Below, one piece after another: positions 7,737 through 15,555 of a stretch of 18,088 nucleotides of DNA. Within the stretch, counting starts at the first letter, position 1, and every line of letters begins with the position of its first letter. Both the position numbers and the translations under genes were made by a program. The stretch comes from Deltaproteobacteria bacterium. Lineage in GTDB: Bacteria; Desulfobacterota; Desulfobacteria; Desulfobacterales; JAUVVS01. The DNA lies in NCBI GenBank assembly GCA_030604545.1, contig JAUVVS010000004.1:1-18088 (forward strand). The letters run 5' to 3'. Under the pieces are notes generated by a model, which saw only the letters and a program-made list of their open reading frames with translations, searched no databases and was not told where the DNA came from.

Positions 7737-8615
7737 TTATCTCCCTATTCGTTTATCAATTAAATCTGCTAACATGCCAATGACCATCACCATAACAGCG
7801 GTCATCAGAACAACCCCAAAGGTTACATCCATAGCTTTACCCGTAAGAACCCAGCTTCCCAACAGTACAAGAAACGCCAATAATACTAAAAACAAGCTCA
7901 ATGGAACAAAAATTTTTAATGGATTAAAATACAGAACGGTTCTGATAATCAATTGAATGAAATTCAGTGTGTCCTGTATCGGCTTTATTGTTGACTTTCC
8001 CTCGCGCCTAAAATAATCTATCGGTACATATTTTACTGAATACCCATTCGTCAACATGGCGAGTGTAATTGTAGAAGTAAATGAGAAACCATCTGGAAGA
8101 ATTTTTATATATTTTTCTACTACCTCTTTTTTCATCACTCGTAATCCTGAATTCAAATCAGGTATTTTTGTGCCCGTCAAGTAGCTCGCAAGTTTTGTGA
8201 TAAACCATTTTGCCGGTCTTCTAATTAGGGGGATCTTAACATTTTTGCCAACACGCGCACCTACAACCATGTCAAAATTACCTTCCTCAAAAACTTTCAC
8301 CAATTCTACAATTCTTTCATGCGGATACGTTCCATCTGCGTCGGTAATTACAATACAGTCATATCGGGTATTGTTGATTCCTGTTTTCAATGCCTTGCCG
8401 TAACCGCAGTTTTCAGTGTGATGGATTATTCTGGTGTTCGGAAAAGAACTACTTTTCAATATGGATTCCGTTCCATCTGTGGACCCATCGTTAACAATAA
8501 GAATCTCATACTTCAGAGCCGAGCTTGCCATTTTTTCGGACAGATCTTGGACAGTGGATAAAATAACATCTTTCTCGTTATACACTGGTACTATCACTGA
8601 TACTTGTTTGCTCAT
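7737..8615 (-). CDS. DPM1/GtrB-like polyprenyl-phosphate glycosyltransferase (GT2)
   Basis: A 292-residue enzyme with a GT-A domain followed by two membrane helices (about 232-257 and 263-286). Family marks are VIVPVYNEKD (7-16), the donor-binding VNDGSTDGT (41-49), the metal-binding TDADGTYP with the D92-A93-D94 motif, and DLNSGLRVMKKE (153-164). Enzymes of this kind transfer a hexose from a nucleotide donor to undecaprenyl or dolichyl phosphate on the cytoplasmic side, giving a monophosphate-linked donor for GT-C enzymes. A GT-C transferase and a possible flippase are encoded downstream in the same run, a logical match. A strong GGGGGAAG Shine-Dalgarno precedes the ATG, and an in-frame TAG lies directly before the start, so the start is secure. 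The 92 bases upstream hold no recognisable gene. The sugar transferred is unknown. Confidence 0.92.
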   Translation of the reverse strand: MSKQVSVIVPVYNEKDVILSTVQDLSEKMASSALKYEILIVNDGSTDGTESILKSSSFPNTRIIHHTENCGYGKALKTGINNTRYDCIVITDADGTYPHERIVELVKVFEEGNFDMVVGARVGKNVKIPLIRRPAKWFITKLASYLTGTKIPDLNSGLRVMKKEVVEKYIKILPDGFSFTSTITLAMLTNGYSVKYVPIDYFRREGKSTIKPIQDTLNFIQLIIRTVLYFNPLKIFVPLSLFLVLLAFLVLLGSWVLTGKAMDVTFGVVLMTAVMVMVIGMLADLIDKRIGR

Positions 8616-8707
8616 CTAGACGTCTTCCCCCAAGAATTACTTTGCACTTATTCTTTTCCCCAAAGTTCTATCCAACCTGAAAACATTCATTATCTGCAAC
8701 GGCTTTG

Positions 8708-9637
8708 TCATACGTCCCCCTTTTCAGCAGCCATAAACCATTTGACGAAGTTTTTTACCCCTGACTCTAAAGGCATGGAGGCCCTAAATCCCATAGCTTT
8801 CAATTTTGATACATCAGCTTGCCAGTTGAGAGGCGTACCAGTGGGGACAACATTATCAAACTGAAGCTCACCCTTGTACCCTAAAGCATTGAAAACCACA
8901 CCGGCCAATTCTGCGATCGTGACCTCTCGGCCAGTAGCGAGGTTGTAAACTTCACCCTGCATCGGGGCCGAATTGGCGACCACCATCAAGGCTCTAGGAA
9001 TATCGAGTGCATGAATGAAATCACGGCTTTCTCTGCCAGTGCCCTGTAATATAATGGGGTTTTGAGTGAGAGCTTTGTGGCAAATATCCCAAAGCACCTG
9101 ACGGCGCAGCCCTGAACCATAAGCTGAAAAAATCCGAACGCTGGCAGTTGGCAAACCATAAACTTTGGCAAACTCTTGACAAAGCTGCTCGCCCTGCCAT
9201 TTGTGGAAGCCATAGGGAGAAAGGGGGGCAGGCGGTTGAGTTTCACTTACAGGCAAAGTCCTCAGGTTGCCGTATACTGCGGCGCTGGAGATATTAATAA
9301 ATCGGCAACTGGGGACATCAAGCCGCAAGGCGTTGAGTATCTCAAATGTCAACACTGTCTGTGAATAGAAGTCAGCAACCGGGTCGGTAATTGATAAACC
9401 CACAGAAGCACGACCAGCACAATGGATACAAACATGAGGAGAATGGTCTCGCAGCAAGCCGCTCAATGCCGCATCTGGCAGATGGAGGGAGTGGTAAGCT
9501 GATAGATTGGCAAACAGTGCATTATCAGGGGGACAGTCATCAATGCCAGTGATACGCCAGCCTTGCTCGGAGAAATGGCGGGCAACGTAGCGGCCAATGA
9601 AACCAGCAACACCTGTAATAAGGACGGTTTTTTGCAT
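8708..9637 (-). CDS. NAD-dependent epimerase/dehydratase (extended SDR), GC-rich
   Basis: A 309-residue extended short-chain dehydrogenase. The NAD-binding GVAGFIG motif is at 9-15. The catalytic serine region ISSAAVYG (116-123) precedes the YGFHK catalytic pair (Y142, K146). The block FIHALDIPRAL is the usual sugar-nucleotide SDR motif that follows the substrate-binding loop. It should act on a nucleotide sugar as epimerase, dehydratase or 4-ketoreductase; the exact reaction cannot be told. An AGGA site lies about 8 bases before the ATG. The gene is visibly richer in G+C than its neighbours (9061-9120 has 31 G/C in 60 bases, against 11 in 60 for 4861-4920). It is flanked by 30-base and 92-base gaps rather than by overlaps, suggesting a separate origin. 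Confidence 0.88.
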   Translation of the reverse strand: MQKTVLITGVAGFIGRYVARHFSEQGWRITGIDDCPPDNALFANLSAYHSLHLPDAALSGLLRDHSPHVCIHCAGRASVGLSITDPVADFYSQTVLTFEILNALRLDVPSCRFINISSAAVYGNLRTLPVSETQPPAPLSPYGFHKWQGEQLCQEFAKVYGLPTASVRIFSAYGSGLRRQVLWDICHKALTQNPIILQGTGRESRDFIHALDIPRALMVVANSAPMQGEVYNLATGREVTIAELAGVVFNALGYKGELQFDNVVPTGTPLNWQADVSKLKAMGFRASMPLESGVKNFVKWFMAAEKGDV

Positions 9638-9667
9638 TATTTTAGTCCTGTCCCAACATAAAACAAC

Positions 9668-10681
9668 TCACATAATGTCTTCTGACGACCTTAACACCCG
9701 ATTGAGCTTTACCTTACCGATATCTATGGCCAGCTTCAAAGCCGTCCTTGCCAGTAGTCCGATCACTCGCCAATAAAGAGAAGATCCTTTCAGAAGACTG
9801 ATATATCTTTTTATGAATAGCAGGTAAGCAATGGCCTGCCTTCTACTTATAGATCCAGACCTGTGAATAACAGTTGCAATGTCCTTTATACACCACCTGA
9901 GAAGTAGAAAGAGGTTGGGGTGGAAGTCCTCACTCAATCTCTCACTTCTGAACACGTCTACGCTCTTAGACAATAAAGCCATTTGAGAACTGCTGTATGC
10001 ATCAATATCCGGACTGGTAAAGGAGATAGATTTTTCGTGGGTCCGAAAAAAAACAAGGGGAGCATCGATATAGACTACCTTTTCCAGCAACCCAGTCCTG
10101 ACAGCAAGCTGTATGTCGGAGTACGGTGAAAACCCCTGGCCAAGTTGTTCTATACCACCAATTCTCCTGATGTACTCTTTATCAAACACTCCGTAGCATC
10201 CTTGTGTCTTAACAGTACGCCTCAGATAACCTCGAAGGAACTGCCTCCCTGTTAAAAGATTTCCCACTGCCGTGGGAATTTTCTCTTTGCCTGGAAAGAC
10301 AGTATCCATTATGTATGAAGTAAATACACATGGTTGAAAATCAAATTTGACCAATGAGGCATAAATCGATTCGAGAAAAGTCGGGGCATACATATCATCG
10401 TCGGCAAACCAGGTAAAATACCTTCCTTGGCTCATTTTAAGTAGTGAATTCATATTCGCAACTTCACCTATATTTTCAGTATAATTAACCAAACGAACCC
10501 TTGCATCTTTTATGCCCAATTCCTCAATAGAAATCTTTTCTTCCGGGCAGTCATTTCCAACTACTACCTCAAAATCAGAAAAAGTCTGCCGAATGATTGA
10601 ATTCAAACATTCCTTCAGCATCTCTTTTCTCTTGTATGTTGTAACACCTATAGAGAATAACGGTTTTGTGCCGGATTTCAT
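9668..10681 (-). CDS. GT2 glycosyltransferase
   Basis: A 337-residue family 2 glycosyltransferase with a GT-A fold. The N-terminus FSIGVTTYKRKEMLKECLNS (9-28) is the classical GT2 first strand and helix. FEVVVGND (37-44) is the donor-binding strand, and WFADDDMYAP (91-100) holds the metal-binding aspartates D94-D96. The region NIGEVANMNSLL (70-81) matches the family's N-x-G-x-x-x-A block. The C-terminal third is basic with one or two amphipathic or weakly hydrophobic helices, which may attach it to the membrane face. It would add one sugar of the repeat unit on the cytoplasmic side. The start ATG lies after a 57-base gap from the CmcI-like gene with only a weak ribosome site. Donor and acceptor unknown. 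Confidence 0.9.
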   Translation of the reverse strand: MKSGTKPLFSIGVTTYKRKEMLKECLNSIIRQTFSDFEVVVGNDCPEEKISIEELGIKDARVRLVNYTENIGEVANMNSLLKMSQGRYFTWFADDDMYAPTFLESIYASLVKFDFQPCVFTSYIMDTVFPGKEKIPTAVGNLLTGRQFLRGYLRRTVKTQGCYGVFDKEYIRRIGGIEQLGQGFSPYSDIQLAVRTGLLEKVVYIDAPLVFFRTHEKSISFTSPDIDAYSSSQMALLSKSVDVFRSERLSEDFHPNLFLLLRWCIKDIATVIHRSGSISRRQAIAYLLFIKRYISLLKGSSLYWRVIGLLARTALKLAIDIGKVKLNRVLRSSEDIM

Positions 10682-10738
10682 AGGATTTCTAAAACAATTT
10701 TTTAAACACTAATTTATCGACAATCTCGACGGACCGTC

Positions 10739-11491
10739 TTAACCCTTACAACACCTTAAGTATCCACATGGATTACAGGTAAATAGAAGCTTATTATTAA
10801 GTTCCCTATCCACTTCAAATCTATCATTTTCTTTTAGAAATTGATCAAGTGCTGTTTTAGGATTGTTTCCCGGTCCCCACGGTCTGGGCCGATGTTTTTG
10901 TTCTGGTATATCCTCTATAATAGTATCTCCACAAATGAGGTAATATCCATTTCCGACTAACGGAGAGTATAGTTCCAACTCTTTGAATACATGATCCTGA
11001 GTATGATAAGAATCCAGAAAAACCATGACCTCACGACAATCCTCTACAATGGATTTGATCTGACTTAGTGTATCATGTGCAACGGAAGAACCTTCAATCA
11101 ACGTCAGTCTTTCAGAAAGTTTTCTGTATGAGGCGAGTCGTTCCTTAAGATCGTCAGGTATGTAGATATCTACTCCAATGATTCGCTCTCCTCCAAGAAC
11201 CTCCATGAGTGTTGAATAAAACAACAGTGATCCTCCCCACGCAACACCCACTTCTATGATAAACTTGGGTCGGGTTTTGAAGATGATTTCCTGAATCGCA
11301 AACATATCCTGAGGAAGATTAAGGATCGGCTCACCGAACCAGTTAGTTTGATGAATCCACTGATAATAGTCGGCTTGTATCAACACCTTTAGAGCATCCC
11401 GGCGAAGTTCTTGATCCGCGGTCATCGCTTTTGCAGATTCCTTTCGCAGGGTTTCAAATTCTTCTCGAGTGTACAATTTTTTATTTGACAT
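10739..11491 (-). CDS. CmcI/rhamnosyl O-methyltransferase family protein with cysteine-rich C-terminus
   Basis: A 250-residue protein of the cephalosporin hydroxylase/rhamnosyl O-methyltransferase (CmcI, PF04989-like) family, in which characterised members are SAM- and metal-dependent O-methyltransferases. Visible marks are GEPILNLPQDMFAIQEII (53-70), the SAM-binding IIEVGVAWGGS (78-88), an acidic GVD (106-108), a likely metal/active-site block FLDSYHTQDHV (158-168), GDT (188-190), and RPWGPGNNP near the C-terminus. It most likely O-methylates a deoxysugar hydroxyl in this locus. A strong GGAGGG site precedes the ATG, and the gene overlaps the upstream SDR by 11 bases, so it is co-translated. 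The last residues (TCNPCGYLRCCKG) hold four cysteines where, as far as I recall, relatives usually have a TxNPxGYLxR-type end without this cluster. Confidence 0.9.
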   Translation of the reverse strand: MSNKKLYTREEFETLRKESAKAMTADQELRRDALKVLIQADYYQWIHQTNWFGEPILNLPQDMFAIQEIIFKTRPKFIIEVGVAWGGSLLFYSTLMEVLGGERIIGVDIYIPDDLKERLASYRKLSERLTLIEGSSVAHDTLSQIKSIVEDCREVMVFLDSYHTQDHVFKELELYSPLVGNGYYLICGDTIIEDIPEQKHRPRPWGPGNNPKTALDQFLKENDRFEVDRELNNKLLFTCNPCGYLRCCKG

Positions 11492-12428
11492 GATTCCCTC
11501 CGGGTGTTTTAAGTAATTCTATCGTTTCAGCAATATTTTTCCCCACACTCCCGGTAAATTCAAATCCTTGCTTTTTGAAACGCAAATTTGAAACCTCATA
11601 TGATAATTGGTTCATGATTTCAGAATCTACATATTGGATTTCAAGCCGAGGTATATGTTTTTCTATGAATTCAACAATAGATTTTACTGTTAGGTTTTCT
11701 GTTAATATATTATAAATCCTTTGATCAAACAGATTGTTTTCAATAATAAACTTAATAGCTCTCACCGCATCATTTAATGCTAAATACGGCCGTTTCTGGT
11801 GTAAAGCCGTTCGCCAGACAGTGAGTGGCTGGCCCATGACCGCCTGCCAGCAAAACTTATTGACTGCGGTGTGAAATCGCATCCCGGGAGAAATACCACA
11901 TATTGTTCCAAAACGGCAAATTGCAAAAGGTAATTTTCCTGAATCGCCCAAGGCCTGCAAAAATCTTTCTTCTTTCAATTTTGTCTTGGCATAAGGGCTT
12001 TGAGGTTGGAGTTCTGCAGGGGAGCAATCTTCATCTACGATGTCACGTTGGGTTCCGTACACACTTGTTGACGAAAGATGGATCATCGGGCATTTTATCT
12101 TGCTACAAGCTTCGGCGACTTTAGCCGTCGCGTTGTAATTAATATTTTCTACCTGTTCCTTATTTTTGAAACTACTCGCCGCGTCTGTGATTGCAGCCAA
12201 ATGCAAAACGACATCAGCTCCATCAATAATAGCATTTAAATCCGTGGCCAACACATCTGCTTCAATGAAGCGATACTTTCCCTTGAGGGGTAAGTTAAAC
12301 AGAGAACAATAACGCTGAGTTGCCAGATTATCGATCATAACGATTTCAGCTTCAGGGAAAAAAGATGGTATTTCACGAATCAAACAGGAACCAATATGCC
12401 CCAAAGCACCTGTAACCACAATTTTCAT
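11481..12428 (-). CDS. NAD-dependent epimerase/dehydratase (extended SDR)
   Basis: A 315-residue nucleotide-sugar SDR. The coenzyme motif GALGHIG is at 7-13, followed by an acidic residue after the second strand (MIDNL, D33) that favours NAD(H). The catalytic residues lie in LSSTSVYG (118-125) and YAKTK (Y146, K150). Substrate-loop residues appear around CRFGTICGISPGMRFHT. An AAGGTG site sits before the ATG, 4 bases after the stop of the next SDR upstream. With two other SDR genes close by, it may be a ketoreductase or epimerase in the late steps of the deoxysugar pathway. The precise reaction cannot be decided from motifs. The start is well placed, and the length is normal for the family. 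Confidence 0.88.
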   Translation of the reverse strand: MKIVVTGALGHIGSCLIREIPSFFPEAEIVMIDNLATQRYCSLFNLPLKGKYRFIEADVLATDLNAIIDGADVVLHLAAITDAASSFKNKEQVENINYNATAKVAEACSKIKCPMIHLSSTSVYGTQRDIVDEDCSPAELQPQSPYAKTKLKEERFLQALGDSGKLPFAICRFGTICGISPGMRFHTAVNKFCWQAVMGQPLTVWRTALHQKRPYLALNDAVRAIKFIIENNLFDQRIYNILTENLTVKSIVEFIEKHIPRLEIQYVDSEIMNQLSYEVSNLRFKKQGFEFTGSVGKNIAETIELLKTPGGNHVK

Positions 12429-12432
12429 AATT

Positions 12433-13440
12433 TCACCTTAAATATTTTTTCAAGCAATTTCTATAATATGCTTTGGTTTTAATTAAACCGTTTTTTAAAT
12501 CATGCCGAGGAGCCCAGTCCAAAACCTCTTTGATTTTTTGATTACTAATAACCGCGTCACCAACATCGATTAATTTTCTACCTTTAGGCCATCTAACAAA
12601 TCTCACTTTGCCTGAACCTATGTATTGTACTGTTTTTTTAGCAATTTCAGCGATGGTATAATGTTTATCGCCAACAGCAAAAAATGTTTCTCCGTTGATC
12701 TTGTTTGTTTGAGAAGCAAGAATAATCGCTGCAATAGCATCATCTACATAAATCGCGTTTCTTTTTTGTTTTCCCTTACCAAACACAGTTATATCCTTTC
12801 CTTGCAATGCCAAACCAATAAAATAATTGTTAAAAGTAAATTCCGAGCTATGTATGCTGGCTCTTGGCCCAAAGACATTGGACAACCGAATGACAGTGGC
12901 TCGTATTTTATAGGCATTTGCATAAATCAGCACATATTTTTCCGAGACACTTTTATTAGCCGAATAGATATCAGCTGGAAACTCAGGATGCTTTTCATCA
13001 GCAGGTTGATATTGAAGCTTACCCAATTGGGAGCTGGTACCAAGTTGAACAAACTTCACATCTCTATTAAAGCGGCGAATTGCTTCTAGGATATTTATCA
13101 CTCCCCTGCTATTCACATCTAGATCAATCCAGGGTTCTCGCATTGAAAAAGGGTGAGATGTAGAAGCGGCACAATTAAAGATAATATCTTTATTGATGAT
13201 ATGCTGGGATAGCTGCTCAAAATTCAGTATGTTATAGTAAACTAATTCAACAGAATCTTGGATATCATGGATATTATATAAATTACCTCCCGAATGTGTG
13301 TCTAAACAGTCATAAATGGTAACTTTTGCCCCAAGCTCAAGGCATTTATGGGCTAAATTACTTCCGATGAATCCTAAGCCTCCAGTGATAAGAATCTTTT
13401 GACCATTGAGGTTCGGTAGTTTATTATTCATAGTCTTCAT
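12433..13440 (-). CDS. NAD-dependent epimerase/dehydratase (extended SDR)
   Basis: A 335-residue extended SDR. The coenzyme motif GGLGFIG is at 20-26, followed by IYDCLDTHSGGNLYNI, a loop seen in paratose/tyvelose-type and related epimerases. The usual SSxxVYG serine motif is here GTSSQLG (134-140), and the catalytic pair is YSANK (Y159, K163). Later blocks (LSNVFGPRA, VFGKGKQKRNAIYVDDA) bind the nucleotide-sugar part. The variation at the serine block suggests a distinct subgroup, perhaps a 2-epimerase or reductase, though this is inference. The ATG follows directly on the TAA of the methyltransferase gene (zero gap), with the ribosome site GGGGAGAGG in the end of that gene. A 154-codon open frame on the opposite strand inside this gene (12625-13089) is a shadow. 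Confidence 0.88.
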   Translation of the reverse strand: MKTMNNKLPNLNGQKILITGGLGFIGSNLAHKCLELGAKVTIYDCLDTHSGGNLYNIHDIQDSVELVYYNILNFEQLSQHIINKDIIFNCAASTSHPFSMREPWIDLDVNSRGVINILEAIRRFNRDVKFVQLGTSSQLGKLQYQPADEKHPEFPADIYSANKSVSEKYVLIYANAYKIRATVIRLSNVFGPRASIHSSEFTFNNYFIGLALQGKDITVFGKGKQKRNAIYVDDAIAAIILASQTNKINGETFFAVGDKHYTIAEIAKKTVQYIGSGKVRFVRWPKGRKLIDVGDAVISNQKIKEVLDWAPRHDLKNGLIKTKAYYRNCLKKYLR

Positions 13441-14097
13441 TTACCTCTCCCCACTCTCAAGCAATAGATAGTTTATTGGTTTCATTGCGCGTACACGAAT
13501 CATTGGATCACGATCCTCTTTCCAGCGAAAGAATGATATTTCCAACTCTTGGAATTCCAAATGCTTCAATATGGCTCTAATTTTAGGAACGGTGTAACAA
13601 TTTTTATGGAACTGACCTTCCCCATTTTGACTGCCAAAAATCGAAGCCATTAAATAGCCCCATCGGTTTTTTGTGGAGTATGAATATTGCCCGAACCAAT
13701 GTTGTTGAGCAATCGCTTCAGCATCATTCCGATAAAAATCTTTCCAATTATCATCAGCAGTCAGCCATAATTTGACTATTTCCTCAAAATTCGTCGTTGA
13801 AAACTCGAAAATGCCTCCCGGACGAAGCATCCGTTTTACTTCATAAAAAAACTTGGGTTCTTCTATAAAGGAGAGATGTTCAATCAAGGAATCTGCTCTG
13901 ACTTCAGCAACACTTCCATTGGGAAAAGGAAGATTAAAAATATCACAGTCATAAATCTTAATATCATCAGGAAACTGTTGCTGAGGATAACGCAGCTTTA
14001 ATGTTTCTAAGCTATCAGAATCGATATTGATACACCCTCTTGAGGGACGTCCGCCACAACCTATGTTTAATTTAATATCCGTGTTATTCTTTTGCAT
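13441..14097 (-). CDS. SAM-dependent methyltransferase (small class I)
   Basis: A 218-residue class I methyltransferase. LNIGCGGRPSRGCINIDSD (10-28) is motif I with the acidic strand-2 end, in the compact form seen in predicted SAM-dependent enzymes of O-antigen loci. Then come DIFNLPFPNGSVAEVRADSL, IEHLS and YEVKRMLRPGGIFEFST, all Methyltransf_11-type blocks. The tail contains NCYTVPKIRAILKHLEF. I chose the ATG at 14097 because AGAAGAG lies a few bases before it. The frame is open further upstream to a GTG at 14121 that lacks a ribosome site. The gene overlaps the SDR upstream by 14 bases and abuts the SDR downstream. Target probably a sugar hydroxyl or amine of the nucleotide sugar or glycan; unproven. 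Confidence 0.85.
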   Translation of the reverse strand: MQKNNTDIKLNIGCGGRPSRGCINIDSDSLETLKLRYPQQQFPDDIKIYDCDIFNLPFPNGSVAEVRADSLIEHLSFIEEPKFFYEVKRMLRPGGIFEFSTTNFEEIVKLWLTADDNWKDFYRNDAEAIAQQHWFGQYSYSTKNRWGYLMASIFGSQNGEGQFHKNCYTVPKIRAILKHLEFQELEISFFRWKEDRDPMIRVRAMKPINYLLLESGER

Positions 14098-15100
14098 AAC
14101 TCTTCTTCTCAATATGAACACGCTCTAGGGCTGCTTCCAATGTTTGGTCTATTCCTTCTATGAATGAATAGTGAGTTTGCCAACCCGTTATCAAGGTAAA
14201 TTGCCGTGTATCAGCGATGAAATTGCGTTCTTCAATCGCAGATTGAACAAAGGGGGGTTCGATGTGTTTCACAGAAACGCGCTTTCCCGTCTTTAAGGCA
14301 ACCCGGTCGGCTACAAGATTAATCGCCTGAGCAATAGTGTGCCCCTCACCACTTCCGATAACAAAATGTTTACCATTCAACTGTCCTATATGCATTGCTG
14401 CTCTCAGAAATGCGGAAATCACATCTTCTACATAAACATAATCTCGCAGATAATCACCTTTTCCATAAACCGTCAATGGTTCACCTGCCAACGCTTTGCG
14501 TAGCATCGTATTGATTATCCCTCGATCAGTACTACTACTCTTTGGCCCCGGTCCATAGACATTCGCTAAACGTAAAATCGTTCCCTGGACAATTCCCTGC
14601 TGGGAATAATATTTCAAATAATTTTCGGCCATCAACTTATGTATATCATATACGGTAACTGGGTAATCTCCGTGTGTCTCATTGACCGGCAAACTTTCAG
14701 GGATACCTACCTCGGTAACTGTGCCAGAGAATATAATTATAGGCTGCATCCCTTTACTTCGGCAACTCTCCAGCAAATTCAGCATTGGCAGAACATTGCT
14801 TTGTAAATCAGCCAATGGATTTTCATTTGCCACATACACACTGGTCTGTGCAGCAAAATGATAAACAATATCTATATCTTCTAATGCTTGCTCCCAAATC
14901 TCCTTCGCATGAATATCTCCAATGATATCCATAATGTTCGCTATTCCATTTATCGGCAACAACTTACTATTTCTGCTTAAGCGAACAATTGTACAGTTAA
15001 TGTCTTTTAATAAATGGATCAAGTTAGCCGCTAAATAACCATTGGCTCCTGTTACCAAAATCCGCTTTCCTGTGTAATACGAAAGAATTTGATTGTTCAT
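14084..15100 (-). CDS. NAD-dependent epimerase/dehydratase or 4-ketoreductase (extended SDR)
   Basis: A 338-residue extended SDR with the coenzyme motif GANGYLA (18-24), where alanine replaces the usual final glycine. The active-site region is FSGTVTEVG (124-132) and the catalytic pair YDIHK (Y151, K155). LRLANVYGPGP and YLRDYVYVEDVISAFLRA are the normal substrate-site and C-terminal blocks. It starts inside the end of the RmlC-like gene (ATGA 4-base overlap), so the pair is translationally coupled. Coupling of an RmlC-type epimerase with an SDR fits the epimerase/4-ketoreductase pairs that finish dTDP- or CDP-deoxysugars (RmlC-RmlD or EvaD-EvaE logic). That makes a ketoreductase role a reasonable inference, not a demonstrated one. 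Confidence 0.88.
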   Translation of the reverse strand: MNNQILSYYTGKRILVTGANGYLAANLIHLLKDINCTIVRLSRNSKLLPINGIANIMDIIGDIHAKEIWEQALEDIDIVYHFAAQTSVYVANENPLADLQSNVLPMLNLLESCRSKGMQPIIIFSGTVTEVGIPESLPVNETHGDYPVTVYDIHKLMAENYLKYYSQQGIVQGTILRLANVYGPGPKSSSTDRGIINTMLRKALAGEPLTVYGKGDYLRDYVYVEDVISAFLRAAMHIGQLNGKHFVIGSGEGHTIAQAINLVADRVALKTGKRVSVKHIEPPFVQSAIEERNFIADTRQFTLITGWQTHYSFIEGIDQTLEAALERVHIEKKSYAKE

Positions 15101-15555
15101 TTAATAGATGGCCCTGCCAACCAATCATATCCTACGTCGGGATCATCATGTGGTATTCGTATTTCATCGGACAAATCGTAAACCCCTGAAGTAACATAAA
15201 TGATATGCAAAGGTCCTTTCAAGCACTTGTATCCATGTAGCACTTCCGGTGGGAAATAATAAGCCCTGGGTTTTTCATCATCACCAATAAGAAATTCCAC
15301 TGTTTCTCTGTAGGTTGAGGACTTTAATCGATTGTCATATAGAACAACTTTTATTTTACCTGAAACCACATAATTCCACTGGGACTGTTTTTTATGACCG
15401 TGCCAAGCTTTTATTACGTTTTCCTTAACTAAAGAATGGCTAAGTTGACCAACACTGATTTTTTCAAATTCTTCGGAAAATCGAAAAAGCTCCCGGAAAA
15501 ATCCTCTTTCATCGGTATGAGTTACCAACTCTTTTATTATTACCCCATTAATCAT
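15097..15555 (-). CDS. RmlC-like dTDP-4-dehydrorhamnose 3,5-epimerase family protein
   Basis: A 152-residue cupin, somewhat shorter than standard RmlC (about 180 residues). The N-terminal TDERGFFRELFR block (14-25) is typical of the family. The catalytic-histidine region reads IKAWHGHKKQSQW (48-60, H52 and H54) instead of RmlC's RGLHFQ. VVLYDNRLKSSTY matches the vDlR-x-SPT block, and YYFPPEVLHGYK the P-x-G-x-x-HG block. YDLSDEIRIPHDDPDVGYDW (126-145) is the usual C-terminal substrate block with Y126. It should epimerise (or tautomerise) a 4-keto-6-deoxy nucleotide sugar at C3, C5 or both. AAAGGAAG lies just before the ATG, and the gene overlaps both neighbours by 4 bases. The altered histidine block could mean a single-site epimerase. 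Confidence 0.88.
   Translation of the reverse strand: MINGVIIKELVTHTDERGFFRELFRFSEEFEKISVGQLSHSLVKENVIKAWHGHKKQSQWNYVVSGKIKVVLYDNRLKSSTYRETVEFLIGDDEKPRAYYFPPEVLHGYKCLKGPLHIIYVTSGVYDLSDEIRIPHDDPDVGYDWLAGPSIK

Noticed and set aside
10721..10740. Palindrome GACGGACCGTC downstream of the CmcI-like gene, possible terminator
   Set aside because: The arms meet around a single central base, so no loop can form, and no T-run follows on the minus strand. It is not a credible intrinsic terminator.
12625..13089. 154-codon open frame on the plus strand
   Set aside because: It lies wholly inside the SDR gene on the minus strand, has no recognisable motif and no ribosome site in the operon's direction. 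It is a shadow of real coding sequence.
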